Assembly (NCBI GenBank): GCA_009760855.2
Contig: WPIO01000036.1
Location: 2,669,001-2,733,000 of the forward strand
Origin: Cristatella mucedo
Taxonomy: Eukaryota; Bryozoa; Phylactolaemata; Cristatellidae
Direction of reading: 5' to 3'
DNA: 64,000 nucleotides
In this document: one piece after another, positions 1-18,300 of the stretch
Numbering within the stretch: position 1 is the first letter of the stretch
How the letters are laid out: each line of letters begins with the position of its first letter
Made by a program: the position numbers and the translations under genes
Notes under the pieces: model-generated
Told to the model about the DNA's origin: nothing
The model's input: only the letters and a program-made list of their open reading frames with translations
The model's database searches: none

Positions 1-562
1 CTGTTATTAGCTAGAGCGTGTGCGTGCATGCAGTCATGCAATGTGCTTCCAAGTTAGGTCACCCGTTGGTGCTGCATGCTCTACTGGCGATTTTTATTCA
101 AACGTGTCTAGTTTTCGAGAACAATAAGCAAAATACGCAAATATGATTGAAAGGTAGCCGTTCCACCATTCTGCTCAAGATTATGATTATTATTATTATT
201 ATGGATCAAGAGAAGCTTTCTTTCATCTAACGACTGAAAACGTGCACTTTGGTCACTGGCACGTGGCAGTGTGCTGCATGTAATGAGCTTAAACAATGCA
301 CGGGGATCCGTTGGAATGGCTGTTATTCCTAAGTTCATGTGTGTGTGCACGTGTATGTGTGTGTGCGTGCATGTGCACGTGTTGACGGCTGGATTTGTTC
401 AGCGCTATTCCCTTACCTATGCTAGAGTATAGCACCACCAGCCAGGTATGGCAGATGATCATGTCTTGTTGGTCTCGGAAGCGGAATGCATAAACACGTG
501 AAGCTAACGTCATTGTCAGTCGAGACTTTTGACTCTGTTCCTCACCTCTCCCAATTCTTCAT
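1..562. other. Gene-free left edge with short GT-rich and ATT-rich tracts
   Basis: I see no exon with a recognisable family here. The stretch holds a short ATT run near 185-203 and a GT-rich imperfect repeat near 338-380. If the dioxygenase gene that ends at 8673 has further 5' exons, they are not recognisable in this part. Confidence 0.5.
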
Positions 563-750
<188 letters not shown>

Positions 751-1067
751 GTCTCTCCTGTCTCATTCCGTCTCTCCCTTCAAATCTGTTTTCAAATTTC
801 TTTTTTTCAAATCTTTTTCTTTGTCAATTTCATGATTCTTAATTTCTAAGCATCAGTATCGAGCATCGTGCTTGTGTCATTTAATACCTATTCTTCACAG
901 CCTTTACTCCACATCCTTGTGAATTGACCTTTGCATGCTCTCGCTCGTCGGGGAGTCCAGCAGTGGCCGGGACTTTCTATTATCGGCGGTCACTGTACCA
1001 CATTTGGTCAGGTTACGGCATTTGTTGTGTCTGCACGTGTGTGTTTGTGCGCTTGTGTGCGTACGTG

Positions 1068-1068
1068 C

Positions 1069-1105
<37 letters not shown>
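1068..1105. repeat. (GT)n microsatellite
   Basis: Short GT run about 60 bp upstream of the first recognisable dioxygenase exon. It lies in the intron or 5' flank. Confidence 0.9.
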
Positions 1106-1106
<1 letters not shown>

Positions 1107-1162
1107 ACGCATGTGTGTTTTTACCCCCTCCTTCCCCCCTCGTGCTCTTTGCTTGAGCACAG

Positions 1163-8673
<7,511 letters not shown>

Positions 8674-9480
8674 CCAGCTCTGCGGCTTGTCTGTCCTTGC
8701 CGGAGAAACTGATCAGTGATGTGGAATCTGCGGCACCCAGTACGTGCAGATGTCGTTTTTCGTTGAAAGGCTGGCAAATTTTGCCAGTTGCTCGGTGCAC
8801 TTTCGGCGACTCATCCTTGATCGCATCGCCTGTCATTTCCGGGCACAGACTCGCTGATATGCATCCGTCTGCGCATGTGTACAGAAAGCGGCTTGACTAG
8901 ACTGATCCTGCCCTAGTTCTGTGGCATTTAGTGATCTCACCGTGTGTGTATGTCTGTGTGTGTGTGTGTGCGCGAGCGTGCGCGCATGCGTTCGTTTGTG
9001 CATGTGTACATGTAAATATACGTACGTTTGTGTATATATTTAGAAATATGTATATATGCAGTATGTATTTATCTATAATTATGTGTATGCATACCCACAC
9101 CAGCAGCTGCTCTCACTGAATCGTCCTGCTGGGCCTTCTCTCTTCCATAACCTTCCTTCCCTCGGACTTCTTACGTGTATCTTTCTAGAACTTTCCTCCT
9201 TGACTAAGTACCTGACGGCCAGAACAGGGGGGGCTACATCGTTTGTTGTAATGTGCAGGACTGCAGCAAGCTTCCAAGACATCCATGACCGAATTTGCTG
9301 TCCTTAGAAGACATGCAGTGGTGAAGCATCTTTTCCTACTGTTTACACGGTTTATAAAGAGAAATACATAATTTTTTCAAAACGTGCGTTCTTCGGAAGC
9401 TCAACGTATATGCTCTCGTCCATGCTGACAAAGCGGGCCGTCCGGGTTGGTGTAGCAGCTACGGCTGCAGACGAATGGCG
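8674..9480. other. Region downstream of the dioxygenase stop, GT-rich and AT-rich tracts
   Basis: Holds the presumed 3' UTR and flank of the dioxygenase gene, an imperfect GT/GC tract near 8943-9010 and an AT-rich TATA-like tract near 9015-9085. AATAAA-type signals are not obvious. No other gene is seen. Confidence 0.5.
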
Positions 9481-9544
9481 ACCTCACGTGACGCATCGGC
9501 TCGGCATGCCGACTTTCCAGCCAACCAGCTCAGCTCTACCCGTC

Positions 9545-9560
9545 GACGTCACGTGACGTC
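9545..9560. promoter_or_regulatory. Palindromic E-box/CRE composite (GTCACGTGAC core)
   Basis: A perfect 16-bp palindrome, GACGTCACGTGACGTC. It contains the bHLH-zip/CLEAR-type core GTCACGTGAC (9548-9557) flanked by CRE-like half sites. A CACGTGACG also occurs near 9485. The context is promoter-like, but no transcript start is shown. Confidence 0.5.
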
Positions 9561-9715
9561 CCTGGAACCAGTTTTAAGCATACACCCACTGGCGAAAAGA
9601 AGTGAGTGGTTACGTTAATGCAAATCGGATAATAAAATCCAGCACATTTGTTTTTACGACACACCGATGTACGGTGTTTGCACGAAGATGGCGATTTCGC
9701 CAAGTTTCGAAGTCT

Positions 9716-9892
9716 ATGGCATCATCGTCGCGGAATAAGCCGCAAAGGCATTTCGACAAACGAGAGAAAAAACGAGACAAACGAGAGAAAAGCTTTCTTG
9801 AGTCTGAAAGAAAGCCGCTAAGAAAACCCGTCGTAGACAAGCAGGATATATCGAGATGGATAAGCAGTGCTCTTTACCTCAGCTCATCGTAA
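9716..9892 (+). CDS. Hypothetical short ORF, highly charged
   Basis: I do not recognise this. The frame from the ATG at 9716 encodes 58 residues rich in Lys, Arg and Glu (RHFDKREKKRDKREKSFLES is the core) and ends at 9892. It lies about 160 bp downstream of the palindromic E-box/CRE element, so it could be a first exon or a short peptide gene. The charged, repetitive composition could also arise by chance from the AGA-rich stretch. No family, splice partner or conserved domain is visible. Confidence 0.2.
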   Translation: MASSSRNKPQRHFDKREKKRDKREKSFLESERKPLRKPVVDKQDISRWISSALYLSSS

Positions 9893-10230
9893 AGCGCGAC
9901 GTCACATGTGGCACTGTCACCTCTATAATGCCAAAACACGGTTCCTCATCAGGCATGTGGCAACGGTTGGCTACTGTGGCACAACGAGGAGCATTGCCCA
10001 GTAGGTAGAAACTCGAAGAGTGAGTTGTCTCGGACTCTCTCGCCAAGAACTCCGGAATGGACAAACGGTGCTCCTCGACAGCTTTCAGCAGCCACATTGG
10101 AGGCATGCTTTTAGCGAAGCAGAGTCGCGTCACCGCGTTTACATCGTCTCAGAATTGGGGGTCCCCGTCGTGCACCTAACGAGAGTTGGAAACAGTCGAG
10201 TCACTCGGCGGCGGGCTGACACCGGAAGTT

Positions 10231-10395
10231 CGAAGGTCGTCCCATCGCTAGCTAGCCCCTTTCGGTCCACGAGCACCAGACCGCCAGCGGTCCGACGCCA
10301 GCGACGTCCTCAAAGAGGAACACCGAGTCGGTGCCCCGCTGGCGGTCTGGTGCTCGTGGACCAGAAGGGGCTAGCTAGCGAGGGGACGACCTTCG
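10231..10395. repeat. Inverted repeat, 60-bp arms, 45-bp loop
   Basis: The left arm (10231-10290) is the reverse complement of the right arm (10336-10395), apart from a few mismatches and small indels. Arm landmarks are CGAAGGTCGTCCC, GCTAGCTAGCCCC and ACGAGCACCAGACCGCCAGC. No ORF of a known family spans it. Confidence 0.9.
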
Positions 10396-10434
10396 ATCTC
10401 CAGAGGATCGCCGAGTCGGTGCCCCGCTGGCGGT
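10323..10434 (+). repeat. 24-bp direct repeat overlapping the inverted repeat
   Basis: The same 24 bases, beginning CCGAGTCGGTGCCCC, occur at 10323-10346 and at 10411-10434. Confidence 0.9.
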
Positions 10435-10479
10435 TGGTCATTCGCAGCGATGCTGTGAGCTCGAGCTGAGCTTTTTCAG

Positions 10480-11530
10480 TTATGTAAGTCGTCCTCAGAA
10501 AGCGCCCCCTCCCGGCGGTCTTCTTAGCCGTCGCGGAAATGTCGTTCTTTGAGCGACCCCGCCTGGATGGCACATGTCTTAGAGCGCAAATGTGCCTTTA
10601 AAATGTGCGCGTTTTAAGACCAACGAACGCCTGCTGGAAACCGGAGGTAAGTACCCGCTTTCGGCTAGTTAATAATAGTAATAGCAACACTAGGTAGCAA
10701 CTTGCAATTTTTTGTTTTCGGACACAAGCTGCGTTTTACTATTTCCTTGGGCCTAAAATAAATAGAAAATAGAGCCCTTGTTCGGCATAAACTTTGCTTC
10801 CGCTGTCAGGCCAGTGCTATTTGGAAATTCTCGGGATTTTGCTGTTACTTGCAGTGCGGTCATTAGGTTTGCACATTTAGTGCCGATACCCGAATTAGTC
10901 AGGGTTTGGCGGACATAACACCAAAGAGTAGTACGTATCCGTGGAAGGAAGCGTAGCAGTTACAGGTACCTTTGTGAACATTTCAGTTTATGCTATGACA
11001 GAGTAGCAGAATGTTGAATAGCCATATTTGATCGAAATGGCACCAAGAAGTCCTACTCAAAAGTTCTTAAAGTCAAGCTCAAGACGAGGCTCAAACAGAA
11101 GTGCCATGACGTGGCAGCTATGCTGCCGATAGCAAAATCAGACGATGAGCAGCTGAGTCATGCACCTGTTGCGGTCGATTAAGGGCACAGCCCGGAAGTC
11201 CTGAATAAAGAGAACAAAAGGAATCTAGACGCGACGTCACAAAGAGCGGGCAGAGACGTCATGTGAGTGGCTGCAGGTGAACCAATCTTGAGTGGGGGGG
11301 GGGTCATCTAACTTTAGAGTGACACTGGGGTTGCCGCAGCTGTTGCGTCGGTCTTATCATCGCTAAGCTCTAGAGCCGCTCTCGTGCGAATGCCGTCGAT
11401 GCGAGAGAGGTCAGTGAGGTCTGGTGAAGGGTAAGGCTGAGAAGAGTCAAAGTTTAGTTAGAGCTGTCAGTCAGCTGCATAGGAGTGAAAGCCTTAAGCA
11501 GCGACATCTGCTCTCCTGCTGCTGCCGCCT
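10480..11530. other. Gene-free stretch
   Basis: No exon, repeat family or RNA gene is recognisable over this kilobase. Composition is mixed, with stops in all frames. Confidence 0.45.
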
Positions 11531-11534
11531 GTAA

Positions 11535-11762
11535 CGCATCCTTTCCAGCGGTCCTGAGCTGCTACTTTCATTCCATGCTACTCACTACCTCCACTGCTCT
11601 CCTGATTCAGCTATGCTTGTCACTTTTTCTTTCTCTTTGAGACGAAGCCCGTTGGCTATCGAATGCGTACCAAAAGCCGCCAATGCTTTGAGTGCTCTAT
11701 GCAAACTCTTCCGAGTAACACCCAAATAGTCTTGGAATTTGTGGAATTAAAAGCAGACACAC
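11535..11762 (+). mobile_element. LINE family B 3' end, diverged copy
   Basis: Matches the family B end: TGAGCTGCTACTTTCATTCC, CTCTCCTGATTCAGCTATGC, TTTGAGACGAAGCCCGTTGG, and a decayed tail resembling the 26.4-26.6 kb copy. Confidence 0.7.
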
Positions 11763-12000
11763 AGAAAGCCAGTATTGTGTTTGGCGACGACATCGGTCAT
11801 AGAGTGGGTATGCATAGTGAAAAGACGATGGCCTAAGACTGAGCCCTGAGGTACCCCATAGTTTAAGGGCTCCCCGTGCAGCCGTATCTTGTCTACACGC
11901 CAACCACTGAGCTAGGACCCAACTCGGTGAGCACGTGTGCCAGCGATACCGTGCGGTGTGCCGAGAGGTTCTCCAAAAGGATCTGACTTCAAATGGTGAC
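11757..12000 (-). mobile_element. LINE reverse-transcriptase fragment
   Basis: On - the translation contains LNYGVPQGSVLGHRLF followed by VVAKHNTGF. These correspond to YGVPQGSVLGPVLF and VIAKHNLGF of the LINE at 35.3 kb (RT motif B region). It is truncated and abuts a + strand family B end. Confidence 0.75.
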
Positions 12001-12297
12001 AAATGCTGCGGAAAAATCTTGGAGAACTAGCAGAGAGGCACTGCTCTGATAAGTACTACTATGAAGGTCATTGCCAACTCGCAGCAGAGCGATTTCCGGT
12101 GATGAAATCGCTTCTAGGGCGTCAACCGTTCAAGATTCTTATCAATCGTTCAATCTTGGATAATAATGGCTGGCGGGTTAGTGAAGTTACTTAGGTTCTC
12201 GCGATCTATGTTTGAAGCGAGCTGCCACCTATTCCATGTTATTCTGGTTGTTTTTGGAAATTGCTACCACAAGACTGGCTCGCCCGCGAAATTAACC

Positions 12298-12412
12298 ATT
12301 CAATCGTGCTTCCTTTGCAGCGAATGTAAAGTGCCTAGAAATAGATTTACTTCTCTGAGGGCGCCATATCAAATGTGTTATTATTATTTTTTATATTATT
12401 ATTATTATCGGA
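12298..12412 (+). mobile_element. LINE family A 3' tail fragment
   Basis: TCGTGCTTCCTTTGCAGCG, then AAAGTGCCTAGAAATAGATT, TTCTCTGAGGG and an ATT-rich end. Confidence 0.8.
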
Positions 12413-12429
12413 TTATAGGTGAAACGAAA

Positions 12430-13848
12430 TGCAATTAATGAGGAAACATTCAAGCTGCAAATTGCAAATGCGATCAAGCCTCTCCATTCGTCCTCAAAAA
12501 AGCCTCACCAGTCGTCACCGTTTCGTCTTAAGCGCGCATCGTTCGAAGGAAGTGGCTGAACGCTCTGCAGAGCGTGCCTTACGATTAGCGTGGGGCCCTC
12601 GACTAGCCGTTTTGACCTTGTCATGTAATGTAATGTAACGGCGGCGCAGTCTTCAACTATTCTCGATTAGGTCGGGCTCTGTCAATTTTGAAAGTACTAC
12701 GGCTACACCCCAATTCACTTCCTCTCTCCTCGCTAGATGAGCGGCTCTGGCGCTACGGCCGGCGGGACGACCGCTCGCGAACTCGCTCCTCGAGCAGCCG
12801 CACCGGGCTGCCAACCCCGCCCCCCCCCCGCCCCGCCCCACCCGGCGAGATCACTCCTCGAGGAGCCGCCTCACCACCCCTCCCTAGCTTAAATCACTCC
12901 TAAAGGGGCACCCTGCCCAGCCATCCCCAGCCATCAATTACTTGCGCTCCGCCATGAATCCGTCGAAAGATGCTCGGATAGCGTAAAAATTATAATATAA
13001 TTAAAATATAATTAAATATAATATAATACAATTAAAGCATAAAAATTCGTCGCAGCCCCGTTTCGGACGTACGGGCGAGTGCATTCGGCGAGTACGCTGG
13101 CTCTTCGAACTGCTCTGTCGTTCCAGTCCGACCGCCGCCACTCGCCGGCTGCTCTCTACAGTGTCGCGTGCTGTTCCATTCCATTATGCACAGTCCATTG
13201 TACGTCGCACATTATTTTCGAGCGCCTCAAGCGACAGCCCGAGCGAGCGCAGCGGGATTTGACGAGCGCCATTCGATAAAACGGCGGCTCTGGGCGGCAC
13301 GCGGCCGCCGTCGCAGCTTCGATCGCCCCACGATCGAAGTAGTCGGTCGGTCGGTAGGTCGGCACTTTCCCTCCCTCCCTCCCTCCTTCCCTCGCGCGGA
13401 AGAGTCTCCTATGCGCGCGAAGCAGCGGCGAGCGTTCGCTCCCGCTCGCCCCGCCCCCCTCGCGCCCCGGCCCCCTCGCGCCCCGGCCCCCCACCGGCTC
13501 GCCCAAATCGCCGCCGAGGGCACGCGACCGGCGTCCGCCGCCGCCGCCGCCGAAGCGCCTGACAGGTGTGCAGCTCGCGAGCTGCGTGCGGCTTGCGGCC
13601 GTGGCGATCGCTGCCGTCCAAGGGCTAAGTGCATTTGTGCGCCCGATAAGTCGTTCTGCGGTATGAGCGAAGGACAATTACGCACGCTGCAGCGGTTTGG
13701 AGAAATCGAATTAAGTAAGAGCGGGCGGCGCGTGAACGGTCGCGTGTTCGGGGCGTAAACGGCCGCCGCCGTCCCGCGCGATCCCGCCCACCGAGGGTAA
13801 GAGCGATAATGTCCTCTGCCTTAGCCGCAATAGCCAACTTTAGCGTAG

Positions 13849-13895
<47 letters not shown>

Positions 13896-14060
13896 GAGAA
13901 TTTGCGACGAGCGAGCGGACGCAGAGCTCGCCTCGCTCGCGTGCAAGCTGTTCGTCCCCGACGCTCGAGCTGACGCCCGCTGCTGACGCCTCAGCCGAGC
14001 GACGATGGCCGATGCTCGTAGCCGGAAATGCTACGGTAGAGAGCGGTCTCTTTTTAAACA
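12430..14060. other. GC-rich, CpG-rich stretch without recognisable gene
   Basis: It has several long open frames on both strands, but all show the Arg/Ala/Pro-rich composition expected of GC-rich DNA. An AT-rich island is at 12985-13050 and a (CT)n run at 13853-13891. A promoter or 5' exon could lie here; I cannot point to one. Confidence 0.45.
13853..13891. repeat. (CT)n microsatellite
   Basis: Pure CT run inside the GC-rich stretch. Confidence 0.95.
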
Positions 14061-14117
14061 ATGTCTACTACCAGACGAGGGGGACACTTTCTATGGCTGT
14101 ACGGTGTGCGATGCCAC

Positions 14118-14334
14118 AGGCGTGCTGACACTGTGCATGCTGCCACTAACCACATTTGCATGCTGACCATGTGCATGTCACCCCTAATCACATTGTTCAT
14201 GTTGTTTATCAAGCATGATATTACTCACGATTCAATCACGTTTCCCTTTGCAGTAAATGTATAGCGCCTAAGAAGAGATTGAGTTCTCTGAGGGCGCTTT
14301 ATCAAGTGCATTATCATTATTACTATTATTTGGC
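14118..14334 (+). mobile_element. LINE family A 3' UTR and tail
   Basis: Starts with GCGTGCTGACACTGTGCATG, runs through the same 3' UTR as at 36.3-36.5 kb, and ends with AGATTGAGTTCTCTGAGGGC and ATT repeats. Confidence 0.88.
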
Positions 14335-14792
14335 AGTATTTAATAGCTACCCATTTCTTTCACTAAAATAACTTCGAAGAGACAATTACGCTCCGCCGAT
14401 CCAAGAACGCGGACGCCACTGTCGCAGTGGCTTCCACAGTTTCGGAAGTCTCAATTGCCGCTCTTCTGCGGCAAATTCCAGGTACTTCCGTCCCAGCTGC
14501 CCTTCGCTGCGACATTCCCTATGCTTACTGTCCGCTTACTTACTGCACTCGCTCCACACTCGCTTCTCTCCTTTTTTCTCTCCTTTTTCTATTTGTATCC
14601 TTTCTCTTTTCTTTCCTTCTCGCTTCTCTCTTTTCCTCGGCGTTTCCCGATGCGTGCTTGATGCGTGCCTGATGCGTGCTTGATGCGTGCTTACTTTCTG
14701 CGCTCTTAAGCCGCCAATGCTCTGAGGGAAGTACTGACAACACTCCATTGTGACGACCATTTTTTCCTCGCAACTTTGCGAAGCTATTGACG

Positions 14793-15985
14793 CTAGCACC
14801 ATGCAGGTTTTGTTATGTTTGCGGGTGGAGGGCCGAGAAGAAGAAGCCCGTATGTTTTGGCATGTTTGGTTAGTATGTTTAAGTTAGTAGTTAAGTTAGT
14901 TTTGGCGTATGTTTTGGCATGTTTGGTGAATATGTTTAAGTTAGTAGTTAAGTTAGTTTTGGCGTATGTTTTGGCATGTTTTGTTAGTATGCTTAAGTTA
15001 GTAGTTGAGTTAGTTTTGGCGTATGTTTTGGCATGTTTGGTGAATATGTTTAAGTTAGTAGTTAAGTTAGTTTTGGCGTATGTTTTGGCATGTTTGGTTA
15101 GTATGTTTAAGTTAGTAGTTAAGTTAGTTTTGGCGTATGTTTTGGCATGTTTTGTTAGTATGTTTAAGTTAGTAGTTAAGTTAGTTTTGGCGTATGTTTT
15201 GGCATGTTTGGTTAGTATGTTTAAGTTAGTAGTTAAGTTAGTTTTGGCGTATGTTTTGGCATGTTTTGTTAGTATGCTTAAGTTAGTAGTTAAGTTAGTT
15301 TTGGCGTATGTTTTGGCATGTTTTGTTAGTATGTTTAAGTTAGTAGTTAAGTTAGTTTTGGCATATGTTTTGGCATGTTTGGTTATTATGTTTAAGTTAG
15401 TAGTTAAGTTAGTTTTGGCGTATGTTTTGGCATGTTTTGTTAGTATGCTTAAGTTAGTAGTTAAGTTAGTTTTGGCGTATGTTTTGGCATGTTTGGTGAA
15501 TATGTTTAAGTTAGTAGTTAAGTTAGTTTTGGCGTATGTTTTGGCATGTTTGGTTAGTATGTTTAAGTTAGTAGTTAAGTTAGTTTTGGCGTATGTTTTG
15601 GCGACCAGGAAACTTAAGAACATTGCCTTCCGACTCTCGCCCGGGATGTTGCTTACCGTCGCATATATGTCGAAGCGCTCGACATAATGTTCGAACGACT
15701 CGGCAGATTTTTCGTACAGACCGAAGCTCGCGGATTCCGCCACGCGCCGCTTGGAAGCACACTCGCCGTCGTTACGTGACTTGTTTACGCAAAAAAAGAG
15801 TGTACAACCCGATCGTCGTCGCCACTGTTGTGCTTGCAGGTGGAGGGTACCAGTAGTCAATGCAATGTGCCTCCTAAATCACTCAAGACTCGCGCTAGCC
15901 TTCAACGCGTTTATTACTGGCCCGGGAGTAGGAATGCCTGGTGGTGTAATCTGCAGACAAGCGCCGATACGCTACATAAAGGTAA
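14793..15985 (-). mobile_element. Ty3/gypsy-type retroelement remnant: 5' leader and gag start, invaded by a minisatellite
   Basis: On - an open frame (15860 down to 14793, no ATG at its 5' end) begins with leader-like sequence containing AACAGTGGCGACGACGATCG, resembling the leader of Ty3/gypsy elements. An AATAAA on - near 15910 could be an LTR polyadenylation signal. The frame then reads FEHYVERFDIYATVSNIPGE and MFLSFL, matching the N-terminal part of gypsy-type Gag proteins. At the point where Gag continues with a KTY motif, the frame enters 13 copies of a 19-residue repeat, then resumes AKTYGLLLLG before stopping. No protease, RT or second LTR is seen, so this is a fragment. Assignment to a clade is tentative. 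Confidence 0.65.
14850..15602. repeat. 57-bp minisatellite, 13 units
   Basis: Unit starts recur every 57 bp from 14850 (14850, 14907, 14964 and so on to 15591). Units are nearly identical, differing mainly at one site (GGTTAGT, GGTGAAT or TGTTAGT). Since 57 is divisible by three, the array stays open on both strands: AKTYAKTNLTTNLNILTKH on - and a hydrophobic VLAYVLACLV-type frame on +. Confidence 0.97.
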
Positions 15986-17335
15986 GTTAATAAGATAGAA
16001 TAGAATTAACACTTGACACAACATCTATACAAAGACAGCAGGTTTGGCGAATTCATGCTCGCGCGCAAGGAGTTCAAAGTGGCTGAGCGTAATTACAGAA
16101 AGAAGCTCAAGCGATCGCCGCATCGCGGCCGCCGCATCGGCCGCATCGCTGACTCGTCGCCAACCGTCCAGCCGTGGAGAAGTGGCAGCCGAGCGGTGAA
16201 ACGGCGCACGCTCGCTCAGAGGAGGCGGTAAGGCGAAGACGCGCGCTTCGAAGCGACCCGTCCCGTCGCCGCCTATGCAAGCCGACCTCGACGCCCGAAA
16301 TAGCGCAGCAGACGATCCGAGCGCTCGCGTTTCAACGACGCGCCGGCGCCGGGCGGCGCCAGGCAATTAGCTTGGTGCGCGAGCCTCTTTAATTGTCGGA
16401 TATAGCCCCGCGCGAGCACCGCCGCCTCGCCCGCGCTGCGCAGCAGACGGCTGCAGGTAGAGCTGATGGCGAGACAAAAATCTGCGGGACGCAAAAGGCC
16501 GCCGTCACCGCGCCGCCGCCTCGTTCTCGGCAGCACGCAACGCAACGAGAAACGCACGAGACGCAGGCAGATTCGCGAGGCAGGCATTCGAGCGCCGCCG
16601 CGTCGATCCTGATGCAGCGAGCGAGATTCCAAACGCGGGCCCTTATTTAGAAGAGCCTTTCCGGGCAGCTGGACGACTAATCGGCGCCACGAATTAGTCC
16701 GATCCACGCGGCAATGCGGCTTTGAGGAGCGTCGTCGCTCGCACGTCGGTGCCTGCGCATTGCTCGCTCGCACGTCATCGCTCGCGCCGTGCATGCGATG
16801 ACGCGCATCGCCGCGCAGTCGCTAATGGCTGCGCTTAGAGCTTCGAGGCAAAGTTTGCGAAATTCCGCAGCTTCGCACTTTCTCGAGAAATGGACGGCGA
16901 ATCCTTCTTCTTCAGCGCCACAGAGAGTTTCTCGTGGCGTTCGTGGGTCGTCGGCCGAAGGCGATAGGATCGACAGCTCCTTTCGTCGCTCCTGGCGTGC
17001 GAGCTCGGCGGCGGCGGCGGCGGCGGCGGCCCGGCGGCGGCGTAATGTCGGAGCAAATGGTGGCGGATAAATCGTAAACGCCTCGAGGCTGCGCAATGAG
17101 CAGTCAATCATGCGAGCGCGGAATGTCAAGGCTGCGTGTCGAGCCAGGAGGATTATAATCTAAGCGCTTCGAGGCTGCGCAATGCGCAGTCACCACTTGA
17201 GGCTCGGAGGACCGGATGCAGCCGACTACACAGTGGATTGTGCACTGGCTCGCTGTGGCTCGCAGCCGACGTTCGTGGCACCAGGAACTATGGAGCTGCC
17301 GCCGAGGCGGCAGTCGCGTCGACCCCTACCCCCAT

Positions 17336-17405
17336 GTAATAATAATAAAACTTATAATGCTTCCCAAGAGAACTGAATCTCTTTCTAGGCACTTATGCTA
17401 CGCAG
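17336..17405 (-). mobile_element. LINE family A tail fragment
   Basis: On + it reads AATAATAATAAAAC, then AGAGAACTGAATCTCTTTCT and AGGCACTTATG, the reverse complement of the family A tail. Confidence 0.7.
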
Positions 17406-17961
17406 GAAGCGTGCCTATATGTTAAGTAGGCGACAAGAAAAACGCACGTCAGCATGGGCACATGAGCGGCGCGCACAGGAGAATACACGAGGGCTGAGAG
17501 CTCTTGCTGCGCGGAGCGGCCACGTTCTTAGCCTCTCAAACACCGGCCGGCTCGGCGCCTTAGCGAGACAGCTGGCGGCGCGCCACGCTTAACCGCGTCG
17601 CCTGACTGGAGCGGTCGCGCACACTCCAGACTCCGCTGTCGTCACTCGCCGTCACTCTTCGACGCGCGAGCACGATCGGTGCATTGCGCTGAGGAGCGAG
17701 CGAGCAATTAAGCGCCGACCAGACGCTTTCCGTCGGAAAGGGCGGCTGCGGAGCTGGGCAGCGCTCCCGCGGGGCGTGCGCCGGGCTCGCCGCGGACGCA
17801 GTCCCGGGCGACTCGTTAAAGGCCGCCGACGCCGCCACCGCATGGCCGAAGGAACGTCTGGCGAGCGGCGGCGGCGGTGCGCGCTCTGAGGCGGAGCGGT
17901 CAGACGCCGCTATTGTGCTCGCTCTGCCCGTCACGCCGAGCTCACGTGGTTCGCGCGTCAC

Positions 17962-17963
<2 letters not shown>

Positions 17964-18008
<45 letters not shown>
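17964..18008. repeat. (GA)n microsatellite
   Basis: Pure GA run about 450 bp upstream of the TLX-class start codon. Confidence 0.95.
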
Positions 18009-18009
<1 letters not shown>

Positions 18010-18100
18010 GACGCGGTTTTAAAAGCCTCCCATTTAAGGCAAGCGCTCATTTGGCGTCTCACAAGACACTCGAGAGGCAGTTTAAATCTGTTTGTCAAAA

Positions 18101-18300
18101 TTAATCATAGTTCAGAGTGACAATTAGATCGTTAATTACCGGTAATGCGACTTGCCGGTCCTATCCATTAGCGACGTCGCGTCCCAGCGCAATTAGGGTG
18201 ACGGGAGACATCGGCTTTTCGCTCCAATTTGGGTACCCGGAGACGTAATAATGAGACCGTACTTACTTATTAGTCAAATATATGGTTTTTCCTTAATTAC
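18101..18300. promoter_or_regulatory. Cluster of TAAT-core homeodomain-type sites upstream of the TLX gene
   Basis: At least eight TAAT/ATTA cores lie in 200 bp: TTAATCAT 18101, CAATTAG 18121, GTTAATTAC 18131, GGTAATG 18141, CCATTAG 18165, CAATTAG 18190, TTATTAG 18267 and CTTAATTAC 18292. The segment is less GC-rich than its surroundings and ends 160 bp before the start codon, as expected of a promoter-proximal homeodomain-responsive element. Binding is inferred from motif shape only. Confidence 0.5.

Larger units (their letters stand above)
15986..18060. other. GC-rich stretch upstream of the homeobox gene
   Basis: No exon is recognised. It contains a (GCG)n run near 17008-17035, several TAAT/ATTA motifs near 16360-16400 and 16675-16700, and a (GA)n run at 17964-18008. 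The position next to a developmental regulator makes cis-regulatory content plausible. Confidence 0.45.

Noticed and set aside
13156-13758. Overlapping 150-200 residue ORFs on both strands
   Set aside because: All are Arg/Ala/Gly/Pro-rich in CpG-dense DNA, in several frames at once; no domain.
14850-15602. Possible CRISPR array
   Set aside because: Units are contiguous, without variable spacers, in eukaryotic DNA; a plain minisatellite.
14815-15687. 290-residue + strand ORF with hydrophobic repeats resembling a multi-pass membrane protein
   Set aside because: It is the opposite strand of the 57-bp minisatellite; hydrophobicity follows from the repeat's base composition. The - strand carries the gag-like match.
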